Below are positions 1-8,395 of a stretch of 53,952 bases of DNA, in pieces. Position 1 is the first letter of the stretch. The number at the start of each line of letters is the position of its first letter. Made by a program: the position numbers and the translations under genes. Under the pieces are notes generated by a model. It saw only the letters and a list, made by a program, of their open reading frames with translations. It was not told where the DNA came from and did no database searches. Source of the DNA: Salipiger thiooxidans (GTDB lineage Bacteria; Pseudomonadota; Alphaproteobacteria; Rhodobacterales; Rhodobacteraceae); the NCBI RefSeq assembly GCF_900102075.1, contig NZ_FNAV01000024.1, positions 1 through 53,952 of the forward strand, in the 5' to 3' direction.

Positions 1-340
1 CCGGAACACTGCTTATTCTCGGCCCATGCGTTTCGACATGATCTGTGAGGCCAACGGGATTGTGCACCGGCTGACCAAACCCAACCATCCCTGGACCAAC
101 GGACAGGTCGAACGGATGAACCGCACGATCAAGGAGGCCACCGTCAAACGCTTCCACTACGAAAGCCATGATCAGCTGCAAACGCACCTCTCGGACTTCA
201 TGGCAGCATACAACTTCGCGCGCCGGCTCAAAACCCTCAACGGGCTCACACCCTACGAATACATCTGCAAGATCTGGACATCAGAGCCGGACAGATTCAT
301 CTTGAACCCGATCCACCAGATGCCGGGACTGAACACCTAG
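1..340 (+). CDS. IS481-type transposase, C-terminal part (5' end outside window)
   Basis: This is the end of a DDE integrase-core transposase whose reading frame is open from base 2 to the stop at 340. The visible part carries the typical IS481 C-terminal region with TKPNHPWTNGQVERMNRTIK, where the Glu of NGQVER is the last catalytic acid, followed by the AAYNFARRLKTLNGLTPYEY stretch and a terminal DRFILNPIHQMPGLNT. The beginning lies beyond the window, so it cannot be told whether the element is intact. No terminal inverted repeat was recognised downstream. It opens a 2.7-kb patch of insertion-sequence remnants. Confidence 0.85.
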   Translation, partial: RNTAYSRPMRFDMICEANGIVHRLTKPNHPWTNGQVERMNRTIKEATVKRFHYESHDQLQTHLSDFMAAYNFARRLKTLNGLTPYEYICKIWTSEPDRFILNPIHQMPGLNT

Positions 341-345
341 CGAAC

Positions 346-1095
346 CTACTCACGCCTTGCTGCCGAAGGTCCGGCTGGGTCGGAAATGCTTGGCATTTGG
401 GTCGGAATTGCTTGGCACGGCCCACTGACAAGATTCAGAAAATTCGCTGCCAAGAGTCGGAAATGTGCGGCATTCGACATCAGCCCTTCGAGGAACAAAC
501 GCCTGAACAGCCGCGCCAGCACCTTCACCGGCAGGAAGAATGCTGGGCGACAGGCGACCCAGCGAGTGCCATCCGGTGATAGGCCTCCCCCTGGGACGAT
601 GACATGCACATGCGGGTGGTGCGTCAGCATCCGGTCGCTGTCAATGTCGCCAACCTTCAGATGGGTGACCTCGCTGGTGCGCAGCCCGCCGCCATAGGGA
701 ACGCTGAAGGCGGCGCGATAACGAAGACCTGGTCCAGGCGCGGCTTCCAGAATGCGTGACACTTCCTCGGCGCTCAGTAGCACCGGGATCTGCTTGGTCG
801 CCCGCTGATAGCGCATTTGCCGCTTCATCTCCGGTCGCAGGCTTGGCGTTGCATAGAAGAAGCTCAGCACCGTCAGCCGGTTGTTGAAGGTCGGTGCGCC
901 AATGCCGCGCTCCTTCATATCGAGCTGGAACGCGCGCAACTCCTCCGGTGTCGCGCTATCCGGCGCGTGCCCAAGAAACCGCGTGAAGTCCCGCATCGCA
1001 CGCAGATACTTCGTCTGCGTCTTTGCTTGCAGCCCCTTGATCTGCATGTCTTCGACAAAACGTTGGCGTAGTTTGGGAACATAATGATCTGACAT
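346..1095 (-). pseudogene. IS91-type integrase/transposase chimera (deletion remnant)
   Basis: The open frame of 249 codons joins two different proteins. Residues 1-156 are the N-terminal SAM-like domain and the first part of the catalytic domain of a tyrosine recombinase, including the first catalytic Arg in GGLRTSEV. From residue 157 it continues as an internal piece of an IS91 HUH transposase (HHPHVHVIVPGGGLSPDGT, keeping the HxH metal motif), then FRRLFLEGL, then unrelated sequence. IS91 elements of this kind carry an integrase gene directly before the transposase gene, so a single in-frame deletion of the integrase end and transposase start explains it; the junction is near 628. It has a good ribosome site (AGGAGG) but lacks the recombinase and transposase tyrosines, so it should be inactive. 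Confidence 0.75.
379..472. repeat. three short direct repeats, probable IS end
   Basis: Three 17-bp near copies of GTCGGAAATGCTTGGCA lie at 379-395, 401-417 and 456-472, the last with TGTG in place of GCTT. Multiple short repeats of this sort are typical of the ends of IS21-like elements; that assignment is an inference, and no matching istA/istB gene is present here. The repeats sit exactly where the neighbouring IS91 transposase sequence stops being recognisable, so they probably mark the remnant that truncated it. Confidence 0.4.
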
Positions 1096-1103
1096 CGAAA
1101 CCT

Positions 1104-1142
1104 CCTGTCATCAGATTGAGACCTTCTCAATCGTCAGACAGG
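1104..1142. repeat. hairpin at the integrase end of the IS91 remnant
   Basis: An interrupted dyad: CCTGTC (1104-1109) pairs with GACAGG (1137-1142), and GATTGAGA (1114-1121) pairs with TCTCAATC (1125-1132). It lies just upstream of the integrase start codon. IS91-type elements carry subterminal palindromes at their ends, so this may be one end of the element; a simple operator is the alternative. Confidence 0.4.
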
Positions 1143-1323
1143 TTCGTCAGTTCGCAAAATCCACGCCGCTCACATCAGCCCACATCACACGCCACAAGCG
1201 CCAATACCGCGAGAGCGGTTTCGTCCTCGTCCACATAGCGGATGAGGTGGATGGCTCCTGCTCCACCGGCATCGAACGTGCCAAAGTGCAGTTGTCATTG
1301 ACTGCTAGGGAAGGAGCCACCCA

Positions 1324-2386
1324 ATGACAGTAAAGACCGTAGGCTTGGATCTGGCCAAGGACGTTTTCCAAGTACACTGCGTTTCGGCGACCGGGCGCAA
1401 GATCCTCAACAAGAAGATCAAGCGAGCGGAGCTTTTGGCATTTTTCGAGACCTTGCCGAGATGTGTGGTCGGCATGGAAGCCTGTGGTTCTGCGCATCAT
1501 TGGGGCAGAGAGCTGCGCAAGCTGGGCCATGATGTTCGGCTGATGCCAGCCGCTTACGTAAAGCCCTATGTGAAGCGTGGTAAGACGGATGGTGAGACGG
1601 GACCGTGGCCCCGGTGGGGCCGCGAAAGCCCAAGCGAACGATGCCGAAGCGATCTGTGAAGCTGTGCGTCGCCCCACCATGCGGTTTGTCGAGATCAAAT
1701 CAGAAGATCAGCAAGCTGTTCTGGCCATCCATCGTGTCCGGGATCTCGTCGTGCGCCAACGCACCCAGGTCGTGAACATGATCCGCAGTATCCTGCGGGA
1801 GTTCGGGCACATCCTGCCGACGGGCATCGAGCCCGTGTCGAAATCTGCCCGAGAGCATGGGACTGAAGAACAATTGAAAATGCCCGAGATGGCTGACGGC
1901 ATTCTCGGGGTGATGTGCCATCAGCTGAATGGTCTCAATGCGCGTATCGATGGGCTGACCAAACTGATCGAGCAACATGGATGGCTGGATGCTGATGCAC
2001 GGCGAGTGATGCGCATGCCGGGCGTCGGCCCCATCACGGCCTCAGCCATTGTCGCTCCCATCGGCGACGCAAAGCAGTTTGAAACAGGACGTGATCTCGC
2101 CGCTTGGCTGGGCATGAGACCACTGAACAAGTCCAGTGGCGGCAAGGAACGGCTTGGGCGCATTCCCAAGAAGGGGGATCGATACATCCGTAGACTGCTG
2201 ATCATCGGCATGACGTCACGGGCGCTGATGGCCAAGAACAAACCGGAGAATGCTGACACTTGGACGGCAAGACTACTGGCTGAGAAACCATTCAGGTTAG
2301 CGACGGTCGCCATGGCCAACAAATCCGCCCGGATCATCTGGGCGCTTCTGGCGAAACGAGAGGAATACCGGCGGCCGATCGCTTGA
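1324..2386 (+). pseudogene. IS110-family transposase, disrupted by a 43-bp insertion
   Basis: A DEDD transposase in two frames. The first part (1324-1590) starts at an ATG behind GGAAGGAG and carries the first Asp (VGLDLAKDVFQVH) and the Glu (VVGMEACGSAHHW). The second part resumes at about 1634 with ANDAEAICEAV and runs through the C-terminal region (MRMPGVGPITASAIVAPIGD; GGKERLGRIPKKGDRYIRRL). Between KRGKTD and ANDAEA lie 43 extra bases (1591-1633) that shift the frame; removing them restores a normal IS110 protein. The insertion falls at the TDANDAEA motif containing the third catalytic Asp, so the gene should be dead unless frameshifting rescues it. The noncoding sequence on either side (about 1143-1323 and 2387-2700) probably belongs to the element. 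Confidence 0.8.
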
Positions 2387-2775
2387 TCCTGCCCAGAGAT
2401 GCAAGACGTTTGATGTGATGATGCGAAACGAAGTTGACCAAGAGCAAGGACACTCCGACGAATGTTGCGGCCCTCAGGGGTCGTTTAGCCGATAGGAACC
2501 TTGCTTGCGGAACTCATCAGGGCCAGTGGCAGCCGTCACGCAAACGGGCCGGACACACGACTGTACTGACAGACCATCGCGATCAGGAAAAGCTCTTGCA
2601 ATGCAGGAGCCATCCACACAGGCATTCGAGACACCGATATCCCCGCAGATTTATGCGAACACATCGTGCTGCCGGAAGCCCAACCGCGCCGTGTCATTTC
2701 AGGGGCGGTGCAATACATCCTGTGAAGGGCCTGGCTCCCGGGCCCGTCCAAGCCGCTCCCGACGGGCCGCCCCTC
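2387..2775. other. 389-base gap; probable IS110 3' noncoding end
   Basis: No convincing gene was found here. The sequence directly after the transposase stop probably includes the 3' noncoding end of the IS110 element, with the phrase ACTCATCAGGGCCAGTGGCA that resembles IS110/IS1111 right-end sequence as I remember it. In the IS110 superfamily a noncoding end encodes the bridge RNA; which end applies to this subgroup cannot be settled here. The right boundary of the element was not located. The last 50 bases are the downstream region of the minus-strand catabolic operon. Confidence 0.3.
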
Positions 2776-4350
2776 TCAGGCCTCGCCCGCGATCACTGCG
2801 TCGCGCAGTTTGCGCTTCATGAGCTTGCCGCTTTCCTCGCGCGGCAGGGTCTCGACGATCTCGATCCGGCGCGGGATCTTGTATTTCGCGATCCGCGGTT
2901 CGAGGAAGGCGCGCACTGAGTCGGCATCGGGCGTGGCGCCCCGGGCGGGCTGGATATAGGCGGCGACGATCTCGCCGAACTCGGGGTCGGGCAGGCCGAA
3001 GACGGCGCAATCGGCGATGTCGGGGCTCAGGACCAACTCGCTTTCGATCTCGGCCGGGTAGATGTTGGTCCCGGCAAAGATGATCATGTCGCGCTTGCGG
3101 TCGCTGATGAACAGGAACCCGTCCTCGTCCAGATAGCCCACGTCCCCGATCGAGATGAAGCCGTCCTTTTCACACTCTGCCCGCGCCTCGGGGTTGTTGA
3201 TGTAGGTGAAGTCCGAATAGGTGCCGTTCTTCACGTAGATCTCGCCCGGCTCGTTCGGGCCGAGGATTTCGTCGTTCTCGCCAAGGATGCGCACCTCGGC
3301 ATGATCGACGCAGCGGCCGACTGTGCCGGGTTTCGCCAGCCAGCCCTCGGGCGAGGCGTGCAGCGCGATGCCGACCTCGGTGCCGCCGTAGACCTCGTGG
3401 ACGATGGGGCCAACCCACTCCATGAGTTCGCGCTTGACTTCGACCGGGCAGGCGCTGGCGGTGTGGCTGATGAACCGCAGCGACGAGACGTCGTATTTGT
3501 CGCGCACCTCCCTGGGCAGCTTGAGCAGCTTGACGAAGATCGTGGGCACGGCGACGATCACGTTGATCCGGTGCTTTTCGATCAGTGCAAGGAACTGCTC
3601 GGCATCAAAGCGCGGCGTGATGACCAGCAGCTCGCCTTGGGTCGCGGCATAGCGGGCAAAGCCGTTGGGCGAGGCATGGTAAAGCGGCGTGGCGATGAGC
3701 CCGCGCATGTCCGGTGCGATGCCGATGGTGTCGCGAAACACCTTGGCGTTGCGGCGGGTTTCCTCGGGCGTCATCGGGTCGCGCATGACGCCCTTGGGTT
3801 TGCCCGTGGTGCCGGAGGTATAGATGATCACGCCGCGATCCGCCGGATTGGCCCCGGCATGGGGCTCGGCCGCGGCGATCCAGTCCTCGTAGTTCTTTTC
3901 GCCCTCGGGCACCATGCAATCGGCCGGGTCGAGGCGAAAGGCGTCCCGGATCGAGGGCGGCGTTTCCACCACGATCACCTCGCAGCCCTCGGGCACCAGA
4001 TCGCGGACCGGCCGCAGAAGATCGGCATGGGCGACAAGCACCTCGGCGCCGCTGTCTTCCAGCAGGAACTGGATTTCCGGGGCGGCCAGGTGCCAGTTGA
4101 GCGGCACCGAATAGCAGCCCACGCGCCGGGCGCCGACATTCACCTCGATGATCGGGGTATCGTTGCGCATGAGCTGGGCGACGATCTGGCCTTCGCCCAG
4201 ACCCTTGGCCTTGAGCGCGCCGGCAACCTTGTCGATGCGGGCCTCCATCTCTTCGCGGCCGATCGAGCGGTCGCCGGTGATGATGCCTGCGGGGCTGCGG
4301 GTTTCGCTTGCGGTGTCGCGCATGGGGGTGTCCTCGGGTTCTGTCGTCAT
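2776..4350 (-). CDS. acyl-CoA synthetase (AMP-forming)
   Basis: A class I adenylate-forming ligase of 524 residues that activates a carboxylic acid with ATP and CoA. The phosphate-binding loop IIYTSGTTGKPKGV, the motif HEVYGGTEVG, the hinge region GDVGYLDEDGFLFISDRKRD and the C-terminal catalytic Lys segment (SGKLMKRKLRDA) are all visible. The start at 4350 is chosen because it overlaps the stop of the upstream crotonase gene in an ATGA; the frame is open further upstream but that extension has no acyl-CoA synthetase character. It is the last gene of the minus-strand operon beginning at 13082. Its substrate is unknown; a second, different synthetase lies at 47269. Confidence 0.9.
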   Translation of the reverse strand: MTTEPEDTPMRDTASETRSPAGIITGDRSIGREEMEARIDKVAGALKAKGLGEGQIVAQLMRNDTPIIEVNVGARRVGCYSVPLNWHLAAPEIQFLLEDSGAEVLVAHADLLRPVRDLVPEGCEVIVVETPPSIRDAFRLDPADCMVPEGEKNYEDWIAAAEPHAGANPADRGVIIYTSGTTGKPKGVMRDPMTPEETRRNAKVFRDTIGIAPDMRGLIATPLYHASPNGFARYAATQGELLVITPRFDAEQFLALIEKHRINVIVAVPTIFVKLLKLPREVRDKYDVSSLRFISHTASACPVEVKRELMEWVGPIVHEVYGGTEVGIALHASPEGWLAKPGTVGRCVDHAEVRILGENDEILGPNEPGEIYVKNGTYSDFTYINNPEARAECEKDGFISIGDVGYLDEDGFLFISDRKRDMIIFAGTNIYPAEIESELVLSPDIADCAVFGLPDPEFGEIVAAYIQPARGATPDADSVRAFLEPRIAKYKIPRRIEIVETLPREESGKLMKRKLRDAVIAGEA

Positions 4351-5138
4351 GGTGTCTGTGTCGCCAGCGGGACTGCCGAAAAGTCGGGCGCGCGTTTGTC
4401 GCGAAAGGCCGCGCGGCCTTCCTGCGCCTCGGGCCCGGCGGAGCAGGCGCTTTGCAGGCGGTCCTCCTCCCTCAGCTGGCTTTCGAAATCGAGCGTCGCC
4501 GCGCTGTCGTGAAGCTGCCGGATGCGGGCCAGCGCATTGACCGGCCCCCTGGCCAGTCGTTTGGCCAGGGTCAGGCTTTCGTCCAGCAGCGTCTCGGCGG
4601 GGTACACGCGGTTCACGAGACCCCAGTCCAGCGCCTGCTCGGCCGGAAGGCGGTCGGCCAGCAGCGTCAGCTCGCGCGCCCGCGCCTCGCCCACGCGGCG
4701 GGCCAAAAGCCAGCTTGACCCGCAATCCGGTACCAGGCCGACCTTGGCGAAGGCCTGCAGGAAATAAGCGTTGGGCGCGCAGGTGACGATATCGGCCAGC
4801 AGCGCAAGACTCATCCCCGCGCCGGCCGCGACGCCGTTGACGGCGGCGACGATGGGCAGGGGACAGGCACGCAGATTGCGCACCAGCGGGTGATACCAGA
4901 TTTCCAGCACCGACTGGCCCGGATCGGTCGGCAGCTTTTCCGACAGGTCGGCGCCGGCACAGAACCCGCGCCCGGTGCCAGTCAGCAGGATGGCCCGCGT
5001 CGCGTCGTCCCGGATGCAGTCGGTCACCGCGGCGTCGAGGTCCCGGGCAAGGGAGCCGGAAAGCGCGTTCATCGCCTCTGGCCGGTTCAGCGTCAGAACG
5101 GCAACGCCGTCGACATGGTCGATCAACAGGTCAGGCAC
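4347..5138 (-). CDS. enoyl-CoA hydratase/isomerase, PaaG-like
   Basis: A 263-residue crotonase-fold protein. The oxyanion-hole region is AAVNGVAAGAGMSLALLAD. The stretch KVGLVPDCGSSWLLARRVG resembles PaaG-type isomerases, with Asp in the VPD position and without the Glu of classic hydratases (PEI replaced by AFA). This points to an isomerase or atypical hydratase, which is an inference. Translation starts at a GTG behind CACAGGAGCG, one base after the permease stop, and the stop overlaps the acyl-CoA synthetase start, so the three genes are translationally coupled. Confidence 0.85.
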   Translation of the reverse strand: MPDLLIDHVDGVAVLTLNRPEAMNALSGSLARDLDAAVTDCIRDDATRAILLTGTGRGFCAGADLSEKLPTDPGQSVLEIWYHPLVRNLRACPLPIVAAVNGVAAGAGMSLALLADIVTCAPNAYFLQAFAKVGLVPDCGSSWLLARRVGEARARELTLLADRLPAEQALDWGLVNRVYPAETLLDESLTLAKRLARGPVNALARIRQLHDSAATLDFESQLREEDRLQSACSAGPEAQEGRAAFRDKRAPDFSAVPLATQTP

Positions 5139-5139
5139 G

Positions 5140-7077
5140 TCACGCTCCTGTGGGTTTCATCTGGGACAGTTGGAAGATCGGCACAAAGCGGATCGCCAGA
5201 CCCGACAGGATCATGAGGGCGATGCCGAACCCCGCGCATTCCAGCTGGGTGATGCCCAGCACGGCGATCCCCGGCGAGGCGAGCGACAGGCCCGCGATCA
5301 GAAGGGCGCCGCGCAGCAGGAAGCCCCAGACCCGGTCCGAGATGCCGCCGAAGCCCAGCATGTAGCCCTGCAGCGACCATGAGATCGCGGCCACGCCGCA
5401 GACCGCCGTCGCCACCGCGATCAGGATTTGCAGCGGCGTGCCCTGCAACACCAGCGCCGGGTTGAGCACGAAGAAGAAGGGCACGAAATACATCACGCTG
5501 GCCAGCCGCATGGCGTGAAAGCCGATCTTGATCGCCGAGACCTTGGCGATGGCGGCGGCGGCATAGGTGGCGATGGCCACCGGCGGGGTGATGAAGGACA
5601 GCATGCCCCAGTACATGACGAAAAGGTGCACCGCGATCGGCTCGAACCCCACCTTGACCAGCGCCGGGACCATGACAATGGCAAGGAAAATGTAGCAGGC
5701 CGAGACCGTCATCCCCATGCCCAGCACAAAGGAGGTGAGCGCCCCCATGATGAGCAGCATGATCGGCGCGTCCCCGGCCAGGAACACAAGCTCGGTCGAG
5801 AGCGTGCTGAGAATGCCGGTCGCCGCCAGCCCGCCGGCGATCATGCCGATGGCGAGGATCACGGCAATGATCTCGGACAGCCCTTGCCCGATACCCGCGA
5901 TCATGTCGCGGATGCCGGCAAGGGACAGGCGATTTTCCGGGCGCAGCTGGTTCACGACCAGCAACAGCCCCGTCGCGTAAAAGGCCGCGCGGCTTTCGTT
6001 CATGCCCTGCGCCAGCATCGTGATCAGCATCACGAAGACGATCAGGTAATGCCAGCCGCCCTTGAGCGCCGCCAAAAGCGTCGGCAGTTCCGACCGCGGC
6101 ACGCCGCGCAGCCCCCTGCGGGCGGCATAGGCGTCGACCTGCAGCATCAGGCCAAAGTAGAACAGCGCCGCCGGAATGGCCGCGGCCATAGCGACCTCGA
6201 CATACGGCACGGCGAGGAAGGTCGCCATGATGAAGGCGGTGGTGCCCATGACGGGCGGGGTCAGCACGCCTCCGGTGGAGGCGACGGCCTCGATCCCGCC
6301 GGCGTAAGAGGCAGAGAAGCCAGTCTTTTTCATCGCCGGGATCGATACCGAGCCCGAGGTCATGACGTTGGAAATCACGCTGCCGCTGATCGAGGCTTGC
6401 AGCGCGCTCGAGACGACCGCCACATGGGCCGCCCCGCCGCGCACCGTGCCCATGAGCGCAAAGGCCACGTCGTTGAAAAACTTGGCCGCGCCGGTGAATT
6501 GCAGCGCGAGGCCGAAGACGATGAAGCCCACCACGAGGTCGGCAAAGGCCCGCATCGGGATGCCGAAGACGCTTTCAAAGCTGTAAAGGTGATAGGCCGC
6601 GACCTCGGCCGGGGGCAGCGACATGCTGTTGAGCGGGCCGGGCATCACGTCCGCGAACATCGGGTAGAGCGACACGAACAGGACCACCAGCGTCAGGGGC
6701 CAGCCATTGGTGCGCCGCGCCGCCTCGAGGATGAGCAGCCAGAGCATCGCGGCAACGAGCTGCGCGTCGAGCGGCGCGATGAACTGCCAGCTGGAAAAGA
6801 CTATGTCTTGCGCGTGGATGACCAGGTAGGCCGACCCGCCGAGCGACAACGCAAAGAGCAGCCAGTCGATCCAGCCCGGCACCGCCGTCGTGGCGTGCCT
6901 GAAGGGAACGATAAGGAAGATCAGCGGAAAGAAGACCAGCGTCAGCACATAAAGGAAAGTCTGGCCGTTCATCACGACGCCGATGGCCCGGGTGAACAGG
7001 AACGTCTGGTTGACGGTCAACAGCAATCCTGCAAGGGAAAAAAGCAGGATAATCCATCTCTTGAGAGTGAGCGACAT
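5140..7077 (-). CDS. TRAP transporter fused permease (TAXI type, DctQM-like)
   Basis: A 645-residue, highly hydrophobic inner-membrane protein combining small and large TRAP permease parts, as is usual for TAXI-type TRAP systems. Residues 1 to about 190 hold the first four or so membrane segments; the rest is the DctM-like transport domain, with typical phrases such as ASISGSVISNVMTSGSVSIP, TGGVLTPPVMGTTAF and FITPPVAIATYAAAAIA. It would import a carboxylate captured by the binding protein encoded 86 bases upstream (7164-8339). The intervening segment holds an inverted repeat that may set the ratio of binding protein to permease. Confidence 0.92.
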   Translation of the reverse strand: MSLTLKRWIILLFSLAGLLLTVNQTFLFTRAIGVVMNGQTFLYVLTLVFFPLIFLIVPFRHATTAVPGWIDWLLFALSLGGSAYLVIHAQDIVFSSWQFIAPLDAQLVAAMLWLLILEAARRTNGWPLTLVVLFVSLYPMFADVMPGPLNSMSLPPAEVAAYHLYSFESVFGIPMRAFADLVVGFIVFGLALQFTGAAKFFNDVAFALMGTVRGGAAHVAVVSSALQASISGSVISNVMTSGSVSIPAMKKTGFSASYAGGIEAVASTGGVLTPPVMGTTAFIMATFLAVPYVEVAMAAAIPAALFYFGLMLQVDAYAARRGLRGVPRSELPTLLAALKGGWHYLIVFVMLITMLAQGMNESRAAFYATGLLLVVNQLRPENRLSLAGIRDMIAGIGQGLSEIIAVILAIGMIAGGLAATGILSTLSTELVFLAGDAPIMLLIMGALTSFVLGMGMTVSACYIFLAIVMVPALVKVGFEPIAVHLFVMYWGMLSFITPPVAIATYAAAAIAKVSAIKIGFHAMRLASVMYFVPFFFVLNPALVLQGTPLQILIAVATAVCGVAAISWSLQGYMLGFGGISDRVWGFLLRGALLIAGLSLASPGIAVLGITQLECAGFGIALMILSGLAIRFVPIFQLSQMKPTGA

Positions 7078-7128
7078 ATCGGCCCCGGCGCGTTTGAAGG
7101 AGTGAACCGGACAAGCCGGCAGCGGTCA

Positions 7129-7185
7129 CGTGCCCGTCCGAATGGCCGGGCATGTGAGGGGGATCACCAGTCGCGGACGGGCACG
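7129..7185. repeat. inverted repeat between binding protein and permease genes
   Basis: CGTGCCCGTCCG (7129-7140) is the exact inverse complement of CGGACGGGCACG (7174-7185), with a 33-base loop. The right arm lies inside the last codons of the binding-protein gene and the left arm is between the genes. On the minus-strand transcript this would fold over the 3' end of the binding-protein message. Such hairpins often stabilise or attenuate binding-protein mRNA relative to permease mRNA; the role is inferred. There is no T run. Confidence 0.5.
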
Positions 7186-8339
7186 TCGAAGCCGCCGGCT
7201 TCCAGCATCTCGATCCGTTTGGCCTTCCAGGCCGCCGCGAATTCGGCTTCGTCCGAGATGTTCATCGCGACCACCGCGTCCCAGGCCGCCTTCAGCGCGT
7301 CCTGACGGGCCACGAGCCTGTCGTTATGCGCCTGCATCTCGTCCGTCCAGACGCCCGCTTCCTTGAAATAGGCGATGGCGCCGTCGTGGAAGGGGACGGT
7401 GTAGCTGAGGATCTGGCGGTCCAGCTCGAGCCCGTAGGTGGTCGGGGTCGCGCCGTTGATGTCGTCGAAATTGTCGTAGATCGCCTTCAGCATCGCCTGG
7501 ACATAGCCCGCGTCCCGGTCGGCGGTGGTGTTCAGAAGCATGTCGGGATAGCTCGCCATCTCGATCCCGCCCTCGGGGATGTTCACGCCCTCGGTCACGA
7601 CCTTCTGGATCCAGCGCGGATCGGTGGCCCGGATCGCCTCCCAGCAGGTTTCGTTCGCGAAGGGCACCGGCACCCATCCCAGTCCGCGCGACGAGGCGTC
7701 TGCCTTGACCGAGGTGCCGGAGTTGGTCGAGGTGAAATAGACGTCAGCCTGATCGTTGATATAGGCATCGACCGAGGCGCCAAAGCCCGGCACCTCGACC
7801 CGTTGGACATCGTCCCATGTCATGTCACCGCAGGCGATGACCAGCGCCTGAAGCGCGCCCGCGATCGAGGGCGAGCCCTGCACGAAGGCGATGCGCAGCC
7901 CGCGCAGGTCGCCGGGGCCTTTGACGTTCTCGGCCAGCTCGGGCGCGATGGCCAGGCCGAAGCCCTGGTCGGTCATGCTGGTCATGACAAGCCGGACGGG
8001 CTGCGGTCCCCAGTCGGCGGCCCCGAACTGGAACGCGCCCTCCTGCGCGAAATAGACGTCGAAGCCGGCAAGGACAAAGTCCGCGCGACCGGCCTTGAGC
8101 GTGGATTGCTGGGCGGCGCCGTTGCCGGCGCTGATGACCCGCAGGTTCACGCCGTCGTTCTGCTTGAGCGCGCTGCTGATCGCCACGGCGGCGGAATGCA
8201 TCGCGCCGCCGGTGTCGTAGGTCGTCCAGACGACCGTGCCGGGCAGGGCGTTGTCCTGCGCAAAGACGGCCGGTGCGCCGATGGTCAGCGACGTCGCCAG
8301 CGCTGCGCCCGCAAGGGGGCGAAGTTTGGTTGTTAACAT
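7164..8339 (-). CDS. TRAP transporter solute-binding protein, TAXI family
   Basis: A 391-residue periplasmic binding protein. The start at 8339 follows GGGAGGACTACC and gives a clear signal peptide (Lys/Arg start, hydrophobic ALATSLTIGAPAVFA, cleavage near AQD). The mature protein shows TAXI features: VVWTTYDTGGAMHSAAVAIS near the start and LRVISAGNGAAQQSTLKAGR in the first lobe. The open frame continues far upstream but that is noncoding overlap. It should deliver substrate to the fused permease downstream. At 391 residues it is somewhat longer than typical TAXI proteins. Confidence 0.88.
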   Translation of the reverse strand: MLTTKLRPLAGAALATSLTIGAPAVFAQDNALPGTVVWTTYDTGGAMHSAAVAISSALKQNDGVNLRVISAGNGAAQQSTLKAGRADFVLAGFDVYFAQEGAFQFGAADWGPQPVRLVMTSMTDQGFGLAIAPELAENVKGPGDLRGLRIAFVQGSPSIAGALQALVIACGDMTWDDVQRVEVPGFGASVDAYINDQADVYFTSTNSGTSVKADASSRGLGWVPVPFANETCWEAIRATDPRWIQKVVTEGVNIPEGGIEMASYPDMLLNTTADRDAGYVQAMLKAIYDNFDDINGATPTTYGLELDRQILSYTVPFHDGAIAYFKEAGVWTDEMQAHNDRLVARQDALKAAWDAVVAMNISDEAEFAAAWKAKRIEMLEAGGFDVPVRDW

Positions 8340-8395
8340 GGTAGTCCTCCCTGGGTTTTGCGCGGACACTCCCCTATCCGCGCGTTTGGTATGCG

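Noticed and set aside
2434..2919. A 161-codon open frame after the IS110 gene
   Set aside because: It runs antisense into the acyl-CoA synthetase gene and has no recognisable protein features.
4351..4725. N-terminal extension of the acyl-CoA synthetase frame
   Set aside because: It overlaps the crotonase gene, is Arg/Gly/Pro-rich and lacks family sequence; the ATGA overlap at 4347-4350 gives a natural start.
5428..7305. A 625-codon open frame on the plus strand
   Set aside because: Antisense to the TRAP fused permease; charged low-complexity product with no recognisable domain.
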